Of a stretch of 64,000 nt of DNA, positions 16,769 through 24,257 are shown in pieces. The first letter of the stretch is position 1, and every line of letters begins with the position of its first letter. The DNA comes from SCTM01 sp965279655 (GTDB lineage: Bacteria > Pseudomonadota > Alphaproteobacteria > Rhodospirillales > Rhodospirillaceae): positions 2,666,001-2,730,000 of the forward strand of contig OZ257255.1 of assembly GCA_965279655.1 (NCBI GenBank), written 5' to 3'. Under the pieces are notes generated by a model. The model was given only the letters and a program-made list of their open reading frames with translations. It ran no database searches and had not been told where the DNA came from. Position numbers and translations under genes: made by a program.

Positions 16769-16800
16769 GCCCCGCCTCACGGCGAGGGCTATTTCTTTCT
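16769..16800 (+). terminator. Possible weak terminator between carB and greA
   Basis: An imperfect GC stem (GCCCCGCC with GGCGAGGGC, 16769-16789) is followed by TATTTCTTTCT on the plus strand. It has one mismatch and an interrupted T-run, so read-through into greA is likely. Confidence 0.35.
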
Positions 16801-16833
16801 GTTCGCTGAGTTGGAAGCAGGATTAAGAGCGTC

Positions 16834-17307
16834 ATGGAAAAAGTTCCAATGACGGCGGAGGGTTTGGCTCCGCTTGAAGCCGAGTTGAGGCAGCTGCGCA
16901 CGGTGGATCGTCACGCCGTGATCAAGGCTATCTCCGAAGCGCGTGAGCACGGCGATCTCTCGGAGAACGCCGAGTACCATGCCGCGCGCGAGAAGCAGAG
17001 CTTCATCGAGGGCCGCATCAGCGAGCTCGAGGACATCATCAGCCGCGCCGACGTGATCGACATTTCCAAGATGTCGGGCACCACCGTGCGCTTCGGCGCC
17101 TTTGTCACGCTCGCCGACGACGATACCGACGAGGAAAACACCTATCAGGTGGTCGGCCCCTACGAAGCGAACCTGGCGAAGGGAAAGATCTCCGTGCAGT
17201 CCCCCCTCGGCCGCGCCCTCATCGGCAAGACGACGGGCGACAGCGTCGAGGTGATCACCCCGGGCGGCGGGAAGGCTTACGAAGTCATGGGCGTGAAGTT
17301 CAAGTAA
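16834..17307 (+). CDS. greA: Transcription elongation factor GreA
   Basis: 157 residues, the standard size. The N-terminal coiled coil carries the acidic tip that inserts into the polymerase secondary channel (EAREHGDLSENAEYHAAREK, with the Asp-Leu-Ser-Glu-Asn core). The C-terminal FKBP-like domain holds YQVVGPYEANLAKGKISVQS and SPLGRALIGKTTGD. It rescues backtracked RNA polymerase by triggering transcript cleavage. It follows carB, a common alphaproteobacterial neighbour. Confidence 0.97.
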   Translation: MEKVPMTAEGLAPLEAELRQLRTVDRHAVIKAISEAREHGDLSENAEYHAAREKQSFIEGRISELEDIISRADVIDISKMSGTTVRFGAFVTLADDDTDEENTYQVVGPYEANLAKGKISVQSPLGRALIGKTTGDSVEVITPGGGKAYEVMGVKFK

Positions 17308-17338
17308 CGCGCGCCGGCGTTCGCCACCCCCACTAACC

Positions 17339-17438
17339 GTCACCCCGGCGAAGGCCGGGGCCCACTTATCCGCACACTCGATCCTCTCGAGACGCTCTTG
17401 CGCCCTGAGGAGTGGATCCCGGCCTTCGCCGGGATGAC
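17339..17438. repeat. REP/BIME-like inverted repeat pair
   Basis: The left arm 17339-17365 (starts GTCACCCCGGCGAAGGCCGG) and the right arm 17412-17438 (ends CGGCCTTCGCCGGGATGAC) are 27-nt imperfect inverted copies separated by 46 nt, lying between greA and the convergent Lrp gene. Each arm also contains its own CCGGCGAAGGCCGG hairpin. This arm type is a common proteobacterial intergenic repeat; when translated it gives the VIPAKAGIH string seen in many over-long protein predictions. Confidence 0.8.
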
Positions 17439-17458
17439 GACTGCGCGCGCGCCCGGCC

Positions 17459-17962
17459 CTACCCCTCCGCCGCCGCTTCCGGCTTCGGTTCCACCATGAT
17501 CGGCACCCCCGGCAGGTTCTTCGCGCTGCGAATCGCGAGCGCCGATTTGACGTTGGCCACCTTCGGCGCGGCGGTCAGCTTTTCGGTCACGAAGCGCTGA
17601 TAGGCATCCCAGTCTTTCGCGACCACGCGCAGGAGAAAATCCGTCTCCCCCGCCAGCATGTGGCACTCCCGCACCTCGTCCCATTCCCGCACCAGGTTCT
17701 CGAACGCCACCAGGTCCGCCTCCGCCTGGCTGTTCAGCCCCACATGGGCGAACACCGTCACCGTGTAGCCCAGGGCCGCCTGGTCGAGCTGGGCGTGGTA
17801 GCCCTTGATGTAGCCGGCCTCTTCCAGCGCGCGCACGCGCCGCAGGCACGGCGGTGCCGAGATCCCCGCCCGGGCCGCCAGGTCCACGTTGGTCATCCGG
17901 CCGTCCGCCTGCAGGTCGCGCAGGATCTGCCGGTCGATCCGGTCCAATTTCACTCGTTGCAT
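17459..17962 (-). CDS. Lrp/AsnC-family transcriptional regulator
   Basis: 167 residues from ATG 17962, preceded by GGGGAACG. The N-terminal helix-turn-helix reads LDRIDRQILRDLQADGRMTN and VDLAARAGISAPPCLRRVRA. The C-terminal RAM ligand-binding domain has YTVTVFAHVGL and VRECHMLAGETDFLLRVVAK. The family senses amino acids and forms octamers. The gene sits between greA and trxB, a position often held by an Lrp-type gene in alphaproteobacteria. It has no obvious co-transcribed target, and its ligand is unknown. Confidence 0.93.
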   Translation of the reverse strand: MQRVKLDRIDRQILRDLQADGRMTNVDLAARAGISAPPCLRRVRALEEAGYIKGYHAQLDQAALGYTVTVFAHVGLNSQAEADLVAFENLVREWDEVRECHMLAGETDFLLRVVAKDWDAYQRFVTEKLTAAPKVANVKSALAIRSAKNLPGVPIMVEPKPEAAAEG

Positions 17963-18042
17963 ACGTTCCCCGCCCCGTCCCCACACGTAATATAATTACA
18001 AGCTAGCCTAACCAGACGCGCCGTTGCAATCGCGCCTTCTTC

Positions 18043-18199
18043 TTCCCTCCCCTTGATGGGGAGGGCCAGGGTCCGCGCAAAGCGCGCGGCCCCTACCAAA
18101 AAGTTCGCGGCGAAGCCGCGGGGTGGGGTGGCGGCGCGGCAGCGCCGAACACCAGCACACCCCCACCCCAACCCCTCCCCACAAGGGGGAGGGGCTTAA
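18043..18199 (-). repeat. Composite nested-hairpin repeat, full copy (minus orientation)
   Basis: About 157 nt between the Lrp gene and trxB, in the 367-nt gap 17963-18329. From left to right it holds: hairpin CCCTCCCC-TTGAT-GGGGAGGG (18045-18065); hairpin CCGCGC-AAA-GCGCGG (from 18073); hairpin CGCGGC-GAA-GCCGCG (18106-18120); a C/G-rich spacer; and hairpin CCCCTCCCC-ACAAG-GGGGAGGGG (18172-18194). Read in reverse, it has the same order of parts as the copy at 25676-25838. Translation of such repeats yields the HPNPSPQGGG-like strings common in genome drafts. It is a non-coding dispersed repeat, with no transposase nearby. Confidence 0.8.
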
Positions 18200-18227
18200 G
18201 TGAAGCGAACGGTCACGGGCGCTTTGC

Positions 18228-18256
18228 TTGAACCCCCATCCCCTCCCCCCTATGTT
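18228..18256 (+). promoter_or_regulatory. Candidate sigma-70 promoter of trxB
   Basis: -35 TTGAAC (18228-18233), 17-nt spacer, -10 TATGTT (18251-18256), about 74 nt before the trxB ATG. Spacing is ideal and each box has at most two mismatches from consensus. It lies just outside the composite repeat. Confidence 0.5.
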
Positions 18257-18329
18257 CCTGCACTTGTTGCAGCGCAACGCCGGGGAGCCAGGGGGGCGAG
18301 CCGGTCCTACCTAAGGTTTCCGACCCTTC

Positions 18330-19271
18330 ATGGCTGAACATCGTACCAAGGTGCTGATCCTGGGCTCCGGCCCGGCCGGACTCACGGCCGCGATCTATGC
18401 GGCGCGCGCCAACCTCGCGCCCATCGTCGTCGCCGGCATGCAGCCCGGCGGCCAGATGACCATCACCACCGACGTCGAGAACTACCCCGGCTTCCCGGAC
18501 GTGATCCAAGGCCCCTGGCTGATGGAGCAGATGACCAAGCAGGCCGAGCACGTCGGCACCCGCTTCATCCACGACCTCGTCACCGCCATCGACTTCACGA
18601 AGCGCCCCTACGTGGCGACCGGTGACTCGGGCGACACCTTCATCGGCGACAGCATCATCATCGCTACCGGCGCCTCGGCCCGCTGGCTCGGCATCCCCAC
18701 CGAGAAGCAGTTCCAGGGCTTCGGCGTCTCGGCTTGCGCCACCTGCGACGGCTTCTTCTTCCGCGGCAAGGAAGTCGCCGTGGTCGGCGGCGGCAACACC
18801 GCCGTGGAGGAAGCGCTCTACCTCACCAACCACGCCACCAAGGTGACCCTCATCCACCGCCGCGATTCCCTGCGCGCGGAGAAGATGCTCCAGCAGCGCC
18901 TGTTCGCGCATCCCAAGATCAAGGTGGTCTGGGATTCGGCCGTGGACGAGGTCGTCGGCAAGTCATCCCCGCCGGGCGTCACCGGCGTGAAGCTGCGCAA
19001 CGTCAAAACCGGCAAGGTCGAGGACCTGCCCGTGGACGGCCTGTTCGTCGCCATCGGCCACACCCCGAACACGGACCTGTTCAAGGGCGTGCTCGACATG
19101 GACGAGAACGGCTACCTGCTCACCAACCCGGATTCCACCGGCACCAAGCTCGACGGCGTCTTCGCCTGCGGCGACGTGCAGGACCACGTCTATCGGCAGG
19201 CGGTGACCGCGGCGGGCACCGGCTGCATGGCGGCCCTGGAAGCGGACCGCTTCCTGGCGGCGAACGGATGA
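18330..19271 (+). CDS. trxB: Thioredoxin reductase
   Basis: 313 residues. The FAD-binding GSGPAGLTAAIYAARANL is at the N-terminus, the redox-active pair Cys136-Ala-Thr-Cys139 in SACATCDGFFF, the NADPH-binding VVGGGNTAVEEALYL, and the C-terminal FAD segment GVFACGDVQDHVYRQAVTAA. It reduces thioredoxin with NADPH in the cytoplasm. It is followed 97 nt later by a LysR gene in the same direction, with a hairpin repeat between them. Confidence 0.97.
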   Translation: MAEHRTKVLILGSGPAGLTAAIYAARANLAPIVVAGMQPGGQMTITTDVENYPGFPDVIQGPWLMEQMTKQAEHVGTRFIHDLVTAIDFTKRPYVATGDSGDTFIGDSIIIATGASARWLGIPTEKQFQGFGVSACATCDGFFFRGKEVAVVGGGNTAVEEALYLTNHATKVTLIHRRDSLRAEKMLQQRLFAHPKIKVVWDSAVDEVVGKSSPPGVTGVKLRNVKTGKVEDLPVDGLFVAIGHTPNTDLFKGVLDMDENGYLLTNPDSTGTKLDGVFACGDVQDHVYRQAVTAAGTGCMAALEADRFLAANG

Positions 19272-19278
19272 TGCCCGT

Positions 19279-19332
19279 TACCCTGGGTTTTTTGAGTTGT
19301 CACCCTCGGGCTTGACCCGAGGGTCCAGGGTA
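19279..19332 (+). repeat. Two-tier palindromic intergenic repeat after trxB
   Basis: The inner stem ACCCTCGGG (19302-19310) pairs with CCCGAGGGT (19316-19324) around CTTGA. The outer arms TACCCTGG (19279-19286) and CCAGGGTA (19325-19332) also pair, giving a nested hairpin with a T-rich bulge. The CTCGGGCTTGACCCGAG core is a familiar alphaproteobacterial intergenic element. It may also end the trxB transcript. Confidence 0.7.
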
Positions 19333-19368
19333 GCGGGAGCCGACCTGAGTTAAGCGGAAGGAGCGACC

Positions 19369-20337
19369 ATGGTGACCAGCGCCTCACGCAACAGCGGCCG
19401 TCTCGATTGGGACAAGCTGCGGGTGTTCCACGCGGTCGCCGAGGCCGGCAGTTTCACCCACGCCAGCGAGACGCTGAACCTCTCCCAGTCCGCCGTGTCG
19501 CGCCAGATCAGCGCGCTGGAGGAATCGCTCGGCGTCTCCCTGTTCCACCGCCACGCCCGCGGCCTCATCCTCACCGAGCAGGGCGACCTGCTCTACAAGA
19601 CCGTGCACGACGTGTTCTCCAAGCTGAACAACGTCGAGAACCTGCTCACCGAGACCAAGGAGAACCCGGAAGGCGTGCTGCGCGTCACCACCACGGTCGC
19701 GTTTGGATCGGTGTGGCTGGTCGCCCGCCTGAAGGAGTTCACCCGCGCCTATCCGCAGATCGAGGTGCAGGTGCAGCTCGACGACCGCGAACTCGACCTC
19801 GCCATGCGCGAGGCCGACGTGGCCATCCGCTTCAACGAGCCCACCCAGCCGGACCTGATCCAGCGCCACATCGGCAGCATGCGCGCCAACCTCTACGCCT
19901 CGCCGGAGTACCTGAAGGAACGCGGCGTGCCGCAGGACCTCACCGAGCTGAAGGACCACGACATCATCCAGTTCGGCCAGGGCACCGCGCCCATCCAGCA
20001 CATCAACTGGGTGGTGGAGGAACTGGAGAAGGAAGGCCTGGAAGCGCACACGGCGCTGAAGGTGAACAACATCTACGGCATCTACCGCGCCATCAAGGCC
20101 GGCATCGGCATCGGCTCCTTGCCGGAATACTTCGGCCGCGAGGGCACCGGCATCGTGCAGGTGCTGCCGGAACTGCAAGGCACGCAGATCGACGCGTATT
20201 TCGTCTACGCGGCGGAATTGCGCAACTCCACCCGCGTGTCGGTGTTCCGCGACTACCTCGTGCGCGAGATCGGCCGGGCGAAGAGCCAGCTCACCGTGGT
20301 GGCCCAGAAGGCGGAGACGTTGAGCAAGGCGGGGTAG
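19369..20337 (+). CDS. LysR-family transcriptional regulator
   Basis: 322 residues, with a strong AAGGAG ribosome site at 19357-19362. The winged helix-turn-helix is at about 15-75 (LRVFHAVAEAGSFTHASETL, NLSQSAVSRQISALEESLGV). The rest is the periplasmic-binding-protein-like effector domain (EGVLRVTTTVAFGSVWLVAR, AGIGIGSLPEYFG). The target is unknown; it may control trxB or a gene elsewhere. The last 81 nt are repeated in diverged form at 21371-21450, on the far side of the Ntn-hydrolase gene. This marks the 3' end as an insertion or rearrangement point that left the gene intact. Confidence 0.93.
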   Translation: MVTSASRNSGRLDWDKLRVFHAVAEAGSFTHASETLNLSQSAVSRQISALEESLGVSLFHRHARGLILTEQGDLLYKTVHDVFSKLNNVENLLTETKENPEGVLRVTTTVAFGSVWLVARLKEFTRAYPQIEVQVQLDDRELDLAMREADVAIRFNEPTQPDLIQRHIGSMRANLYASPEYLKERGVPQDLTELKDHDIIQFGQGTAPIQHINWVVEELEKEGLEAHTALKVNNIYGIYRAIKAGIGIGSLPEYFGREGTGIVQVLPELQGTQIDAYFVYAAELRNSTRVSVFRDYLVREIGRAKSQLTVVAQKAETLSKAG

Positions 20338-20339
20338 GA
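20259..20339 (+). repeat. Direct repeat, left copy (3' end of the LysR gene)
   Basis: Starts CGTGCGCGAGATCGGCCG and runs through the LysR stop to GGGGTAGGA. By hand alignment it matches 21371-21450 with 8 mismatches and one single-base gap over 81 columns. This copy is the functional gene end. Confidence 0.9.
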
Positions 20340-20341
20340 GA

Positions 20342-21193
20342 CTATCTTGGCAACGGCAGCGACGCCTTCTTGTCGCGTGCCGGTCGGTCCCGCACTTGCT
20401 TTTGAGAACCGTGCAACTGCGTCATTGTGTTGCCGTCGATCCTGTTAAATAGTTCGTCGCGCCATTCAACCACATTGAGATCAATCGAATCCTTCGGCTC
20501 GATTTGGCTTCCCATGAAGTAGCGGCGACCGCGATATATGGATCCGATGCAATCGGCACAAGTCGCGTCGCGCCGGATACTAACCAGCTGAGGCGCTCCG
20601 CCAGTTTGAGTATCCTCCTCCAGCTGCAATGCGTCGCACAGAGCGCTGTAGATCGTCCGGCTCGTGCCACTTTGTCCAGAACGGAACCACTTGTCGTATG
20701 CACTACGGATCGCGCCTTCACCGGTTCCCCATGCGCCGATCAGATTAGACCTGTCGTAGAAGATGGTGATCTCAACATCTCGCCAACTCAAACCGTCGAA
20801 AGAAAGTTGCCAAATTCTGAAGCGAGAATAGTTCCCGCGCACCGTCCGTATGGCGTGAAGAATCGACACCTTGCGGGGCGCTATTCCAAATCCACTGGCA
20901 TGCATTCCCTTGATAGCTTCTGCGACCCTTTGATGTTGAATCTCCGAAGAATCGCCGGGACTGAAGACCAAACCGTGGTCGATCAGATTTAGGACTTGAT
21001 CAATGACGTGGGTGGCAAACGGGACATCGCCGTAGAAGCCTATGGCGTGCGGGTGCGCGCGGGACGCAAACACCTTTCGGCATGAATTTTCGCGCGTACT
21101 GCCCCCACTCCAACTTACTTTGCTGTCGCTTGCAAAGTAGAGGGCTGAGGGCCCTCGGCTGTCCAAAGCAATCCAAGCAATCAGCGTCGTCAT
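20342..21193 (-). CDS. Proteasome beta/HslV-like Ntn-hydrolase family protein
   Basis: 283 residues from ATG 21193; an in-frame TTG at 21211 is possible, and no clear ribosome site is seen for either. Not a named family to me, but the N-terminus matches the proteasome-beta/HslV pattern. Met is followed by Thr2-Thr3-Leu-Ile-Ala, a possible nucleophilic Thr after Met removal. ALYFASDSK places Asp23 where the family has Asp17. CRKVF places Lys40 where it has Lys33, with similar spacing. HAIGFYGD matches the IAGFAGG strand. It is about 110 residues longer than HslV, and no HslU-type unfoldase is nearby. The base composition is visibly more AT-rich than its neighbours. It sits tail-to-tail against the LysR gene (4 nt apart), inside the segment bounded by the direct repeat. 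Acquired by transfer, I infer; the substrate is unknown. Confidence 0.72.
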   Translation of the reverse strand: MTTLIAWIALDSRGPSALYFASDSKVSWSGGSTRENSCRKVFASRAHPHAIGFYGDVPFATHVIDQVLNLIDHGLVFSPGDSSEIQHQRVAEAIKGMHASGFGIAPRKVSILHAIRTVRGNYSRFRIWQLSFDGLSWRDVEITIFYDRSNLIGAWGTGEGAIRSAYDKWFRSGQSGTSRTIYSALCDALQLEEDTQTGGAPQLVSIRRDATCADCIGSIYRGRRYFMGSQIEPKDSIDLNVVEWRDELFNRIDGNTMTQLHGSQKQVRDRPARDKKASLPLPR

Positions 21194-21309
21194 CCACTGA
21201 CAATATAGCAATAGACGTCACAACTCTAGAATGAGTACCCTGGCAGTATAGGCAGCGATAGTTGCCAAAATGAGCGACTCCCAGGCTCTCCACCATCTTG
21301 AGGGGAGCG

Positions 21310-21348
21310 AGGTCGGAGGACCTGCCCCGTCACGTCATGTGACGGGGC
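21310..21348. repeat. Two adjacent hairpins in the divergent gap
   Basis: AGGTC-GGAG-GACCT (21310-21323) is followed at once by GCCCCGTCAC-GTCAT-GTGACGGGGC (21324-21348, perfect 10-bp stem). They lie between the Ntn-hydrolase start and the right copy of the direct repeat, close to the junction of inserted and old sequence. No T-run follows on either strand. They could be an operator, a recombination site remnant or an RNA structure. Confidence 0.5.
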
Positions 21349-21370
21349 GGCTGGGTCCGGTAAAACACTT

Positions 21371-21450
21371 CGTGCGCGAGATCGGCCGCGCCCCGAGCCC
21401 GCTCACCGTGGTGGCCCGAAGGCGGAGACGCTGAGCAATGTGGGGTAGGA
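21371..21450 (+). repeat. Direct repeat, right copy (relic of the LysR 3' end)
   Basis: A diverged copy of 20259-20339, ending GGGGTAGGA just before the 694-residue gene. A missing base breaks the reading frame, so it is a relic. Sequence left of 21371 (GGTCCGGTAAAACACTT) does not match the LysR gene, so the junction is sharp. Confidence 0.88.
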
Positions 21451-21463
21451 AGCAAGCGGTGAC

Positions 21464-23548
21464 ATGGCCAAAGCCGATTGGGAAGAGCAAGCAATAGGGC
21501 GATTCATCGCCCATCTCGACAAGCGCTGCGGGACTACCCACGCGATAATTGGACGCGACGTGCGTCCCAACGATCTTTCTTTGAAAGACTTCGATTATCA
21601 GCTGCAGAGTGCTGCTGGCAGCAGGATCGCCGTTGAAATATTTCGACTGGTCGAGGACGAGCGAGACATTGCTCGCAGCAACACTTGGTCGAACGTTGCA
21701 AGACTTCTGAGGGAGGCCTTGCGCAAACGAAAGGTAAGCGGATTTCTAATTTCCGCCCCTCACTTTGTTGTCAAGAAGCACGCTATCCCGGCATTCGTCG
21801 ATCGTGTTGCTGACGAACTCGAAGCGGCGATTAGAAGCAATGCGGACAAGGATTATTTCGAGTTAGATGAATACGAATTCCGTCGAGTGGCGTCATTTGA
21901 CTCGATTTCTTTCATGCTTTCGGGCGATGCGCGATGGCTCGACCCGACTGGAATGGCCGTTCTTGGCTTTCAAAGGAAGCTCCCCACAAAAAATGAGCAG
22001 GTTGACATCTCCTGTCACGAGCGAATCCTGCTGGTGCTGAACTGGGGTACGTTTGTTGAGCCCTCCGACGCCATTCATGCACTGACGCGGATCGATTTTG
22101 CCCCGTTCAAGAATATCGACAAGATCGTCTTTGAACAGCGCCCCGACGACTTCCGCGATGCCTTTGACCGACGCGTGCTCAATGCCATCAGGACTCGCAA
22201 CTTGGGAATTTCGGTCGATTCCCTTCTCTCGGAAACTCTCAGGTATGGGTTGGAAAACAACGACCCCGAAGCATTTGCCTATGTGAGAGTTCGGACCGCG
22301 GCAGTCGGCAACGTCTCTTGGCTGAGCGACAATGGCGTGAGGGAGAACTTAGTTCGTTACGCCACAAATGCACTCAAGGGTGGGAGCAAAGCGGAAGCTC
22401 TTTGGACGATCCGATATTTGCACAATGACTTGGACCCGCCACCAGACGGCGCAAATGACGCCGACGATACCGAAGGTAAGTTCAACTATCATCGACAGAT
22501 ACTGGCCGGGGAAAAAGTTTCCATCATTACGACCGTCCGTGGTCACCTCTGCGGCCTCATGTGCCAAGTGATTGGCCAAAACGATCCGTGCGATTACGCC
22601 GAAATTATCTCTATTCTTAGCCGATACCTGTCTGAGCCGAATCTATATATCCGAACTCAAGCAGCGTATCCTCTGTGCGAGTTGGTTCGGCGACGCAACG
22701 CCACTCGAAACGAAGATGGCTCTGCGTTTTTGTGGGCGCCCGAAGAGCGAGCTCAGTCAACCTCCTTGGCTTTTCGGCTGCTTCGCGAGAATACCAAGTT
22801 CCCTCGTGTCTTGCGCGCCGCTCTTCACGTCTTTGCCTACTACCGTGATCTCTCTGAGCACGAAGCCGCCGAGGTGCTTGATACATTTATTGAGAGCAAT
22901 GACGAGGACATCCTTAGCGACGTGGCGTCACTACTAATCTACTTTGCCGTTTTTAGAAGCGGCCAATACGATGATCGCGGTCCGTTTGACGACTCTCGTT
23001 TCAAGCGGCTCCTCACTGAGAAAATCACTCGCGGTCCTTCTGCGGTCAGGTCTTCGTTGACTTGGCACATGTGGAAAATTCTGAAAGAGAACGAGACCGA
23101 GTACGCGAAGGTGAGGCCTCACATTCTGGCAATTTGGGATGGTGGTTACGATTGTGGGGTAGCGTCCATGTTTAACAACCTTCTACTGGAGCAATTGGCA
23201 GATAACGCTCCTTCCGACGCCAAAGCGCTCTTCGAGCAGATGTTGATAAAGTTGACAGAGACACTTCGCGCAGATCCAGAGAATTTATACGCCTACTGGC
23301 TTAGAGGTACCGAGCGCGTCCTGCCGCTATTCGCAAAGGATGCTGATGACCTTCTTCGCGTCGTTTCCCAACTAAGGGACGCCTCGCTAGCTGGATGTCC
23401 ATCCATAGGTGACATTCCGGCAATATTTGAAACATACATGCTTGTGCCTAAGCCCGATAAAGAGCGCGCCGTGCGTGGCTTGCAGAAACTCTACGGCGAA
23501 CTCAAGGCGGCCTTACCCAACCTTCCGTCGGTGGATTGGGATCGATAG
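21464..23548 (+). CDS. Unrecognised 694-residue protein: possible nuclease-like N-terminus plus helical repeats
   Basis: I do not recognise this family. The first 130 residues alternate helix and strand with Glu7/Glu8 in the first helix, Asp42/Asp44 in LKDFDYQL and Glu58 in RIAVEIFRL. That arrangement resembles a PD-(D/E)XK nuclease-type core (Asp, then Glu in the next strand), although the usual Lys is replaced by hydrophobic residues and Arg61. From about 300 to the end it is all-helical with a HEAT/ARM-like rhythm (YLSEPNLYIRTQAAYPLCEL, LRAALHVFAYYRDLSEHEAA). No signal peptide or membrane segment is seen. Composition and codon use are more AT-rich than the flanking core genes. ATG 21464 begins 14 nt after the LysR-end relic. 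It is divergent from the Ntn-hydrolase gene and 10 nt before a methyltransferase gene. A defence or stress role is possible but unproven. Confidence 0.7.
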   Translation: MAKADWEEQAIGRFIAHLDKRCGTTHAIIGRDVRPNDLSLKDFDYQLQSAAGSRIAVEIFRLVEDERDIARSNTWSNVARLLREALRKRKVSGFLISAPHFVVKKHAIPAFVDRVADELEAAIRSNADKDYFELDEYEFRRVASFDSISFMLSGDARWLDPTGMAVLGFQRKLPTKNEQVDISCHERILLVLNWGTFVEPSDAIHALTRIDFAPFKNIDKIVFEQRPDDFRDAFDRRVLNAIRTRNLGISVDSLLSETLRYGLENNDPEAFAYVRVRTAAVGNVSWLSDNGVRENLVRYATNALKGGSKAEALWTIRYLHNDLDPPPDGANDADDTEGKFNYHRQILAGEKVSIITTVRGHLCGLMCQVIGQNDPCDYAEIISILSRYLSEPNLYIRTQAAYPLCELVRRRNATRNEDGSAFLWAPEERAQSTSLAFRLLRENTKFPRVLRAALHVFAYYRDLSEHEAAEVLDTFIESNDEDILSDVASLLIYFAVFRSGQYDDRGPFDDSRFKRLLTEKITRGPSAVRSSLTWHMWKILKENETEYAKVRPHILAIWDGGYDCGVASMFNNLLLEQLADNAPSDAKALFEQMLIKLTETLRADPENLYAYWLRGTERVLPLFAKDADDLLRVVSQLRDASLAGCPSIGDIPAIFETYMLVPKPDKERAVRGLQKLYGELKAALPNLPSVDWDR

Positions 23549-23558
23549 CGGTAGCTAC

Positions 23559-24215
23559 ATGACATCCCCCAATCCCACCCTCTCCTTCTACGCCCGCGAA
23601 GCCGCCGCCTATGCCGCGCGGGAACGCTTCGCGCCCGGCCGTTCGCGCGGGGCGGATGACGATGCGCGGCGCATGGATGCGTTCCTCGCCGCCCTTCCGC
23701 CCGGCGGGGCGATCCTCGAACTCGGCTGCGGCGCGGGCGCGGATACGCTAGCCATGCGCGGGCGCGGCTTCACCGTGCGGCCGACGGACGGCGCGCCGGA
23801 GATGGCGGCGGAAGCGGCCAAGCGGCTCGGCCATCCGGTCGACACGCTGCTGTTCACCGACCTCACCAATGATCCCGCCGAGATCGCCGCCTATGACGGC
23901 ATCTGGGCGAGCGCGTGCCTGCTGCATTGCCCGCGCGACGTATTCGCCGATGTGCTGGCGCGCATCCACGCCGCGCTGAAACCCGGCGGCGCGCTCTACG
24001 CCAGCTTCAAGGCGGGCACGGCTGCCAATGGGAATACAGGCGGGCTCGACAAGCTGGGGCGCTATTACAACTACCCGGACGAAGGCTGGCTGGTGTCCAT
24101 GTTCGCGGGCAGCGGCCAGCCGCGTGAACCGCGTTGGGCGCACGTGGAGATCGACAAGGCCGACGGCCTGGACGGCGAAACGGATTGGCTGCACGTGCTG
24201 GCGCGGAAGGGCTGA
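23559..24215 (+). CDS. Class I SAM-dependent methyltransferase
   Basis: 218 residues from ATG 23559, 10 nt after the preceding stop. SAM-binding motif I is AILELGCGAGADTLAMRGRG, motif II is TVRPTDGAPEMA, and motif IV is YDGIWASACLLHCPRD. It ends with ALKPGGALYASFKAGT and a C-terminal ETDWLHVLARK. The composition is again GC-rich like the core genome, so it may mark the right border of the accessory patch even though it could be read through from the 694-residue gene. The substrate is unknown. Confidence 0.88.
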   Translation: MTSPNPTLSFYAREAAAYAARERFAPGRSRGADDDARRMDAFLAALPPGGAILELGCGAGADTLAMRGRGFTVRPTDGAPEMAAEAAKRLGHPVDTLLFTDLTNDPAEIAAYDGIWASACLLHCPRDVFADVLARIHAALKPGGALYASFKAGTAANGNTGGLDKLGRYYNYPDEGWLVSMFAGSGQPREPRWAHVEIDKADGLDGETDWLHVLARKG

Positions 24216-24225
24216 AGCCCTGTAA

Positions 24226-24250
24226 TTCCCTCCCCACAAGGGGGAGGGAA
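24226..24250. repeat. Single-hairpin copy of the CCCTCCCC repeat
   Basis: TTCCCTCCCC-ACAAG-GGGGAGGGAA, a perfect 10-bp stem between the convergent methyltransferase and MFS genes. It is the same arm as in the composite repeats near 18.1 and 25.7 kb and may also terminate transcription. Confidence 0.8.
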
Positions 24251-24257
24251 AGTGGAG

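Noticed and set aside
21000..21296. A Cys-rich 98-codon frame overlapping the Ntn-hydrolase start
   Set aside because: It looks faintly zinc-ribbon-like but overlaps a better-supported gene in another frame, and its C-terminal part is Arg/Pro/His-rich shadow sequence.
20338..23558. Prophage or integrative element with its own recombinase
   Set aside because: The duplicated gene end suggests past integration, but no integrase, transposase or structural phage gene is present.
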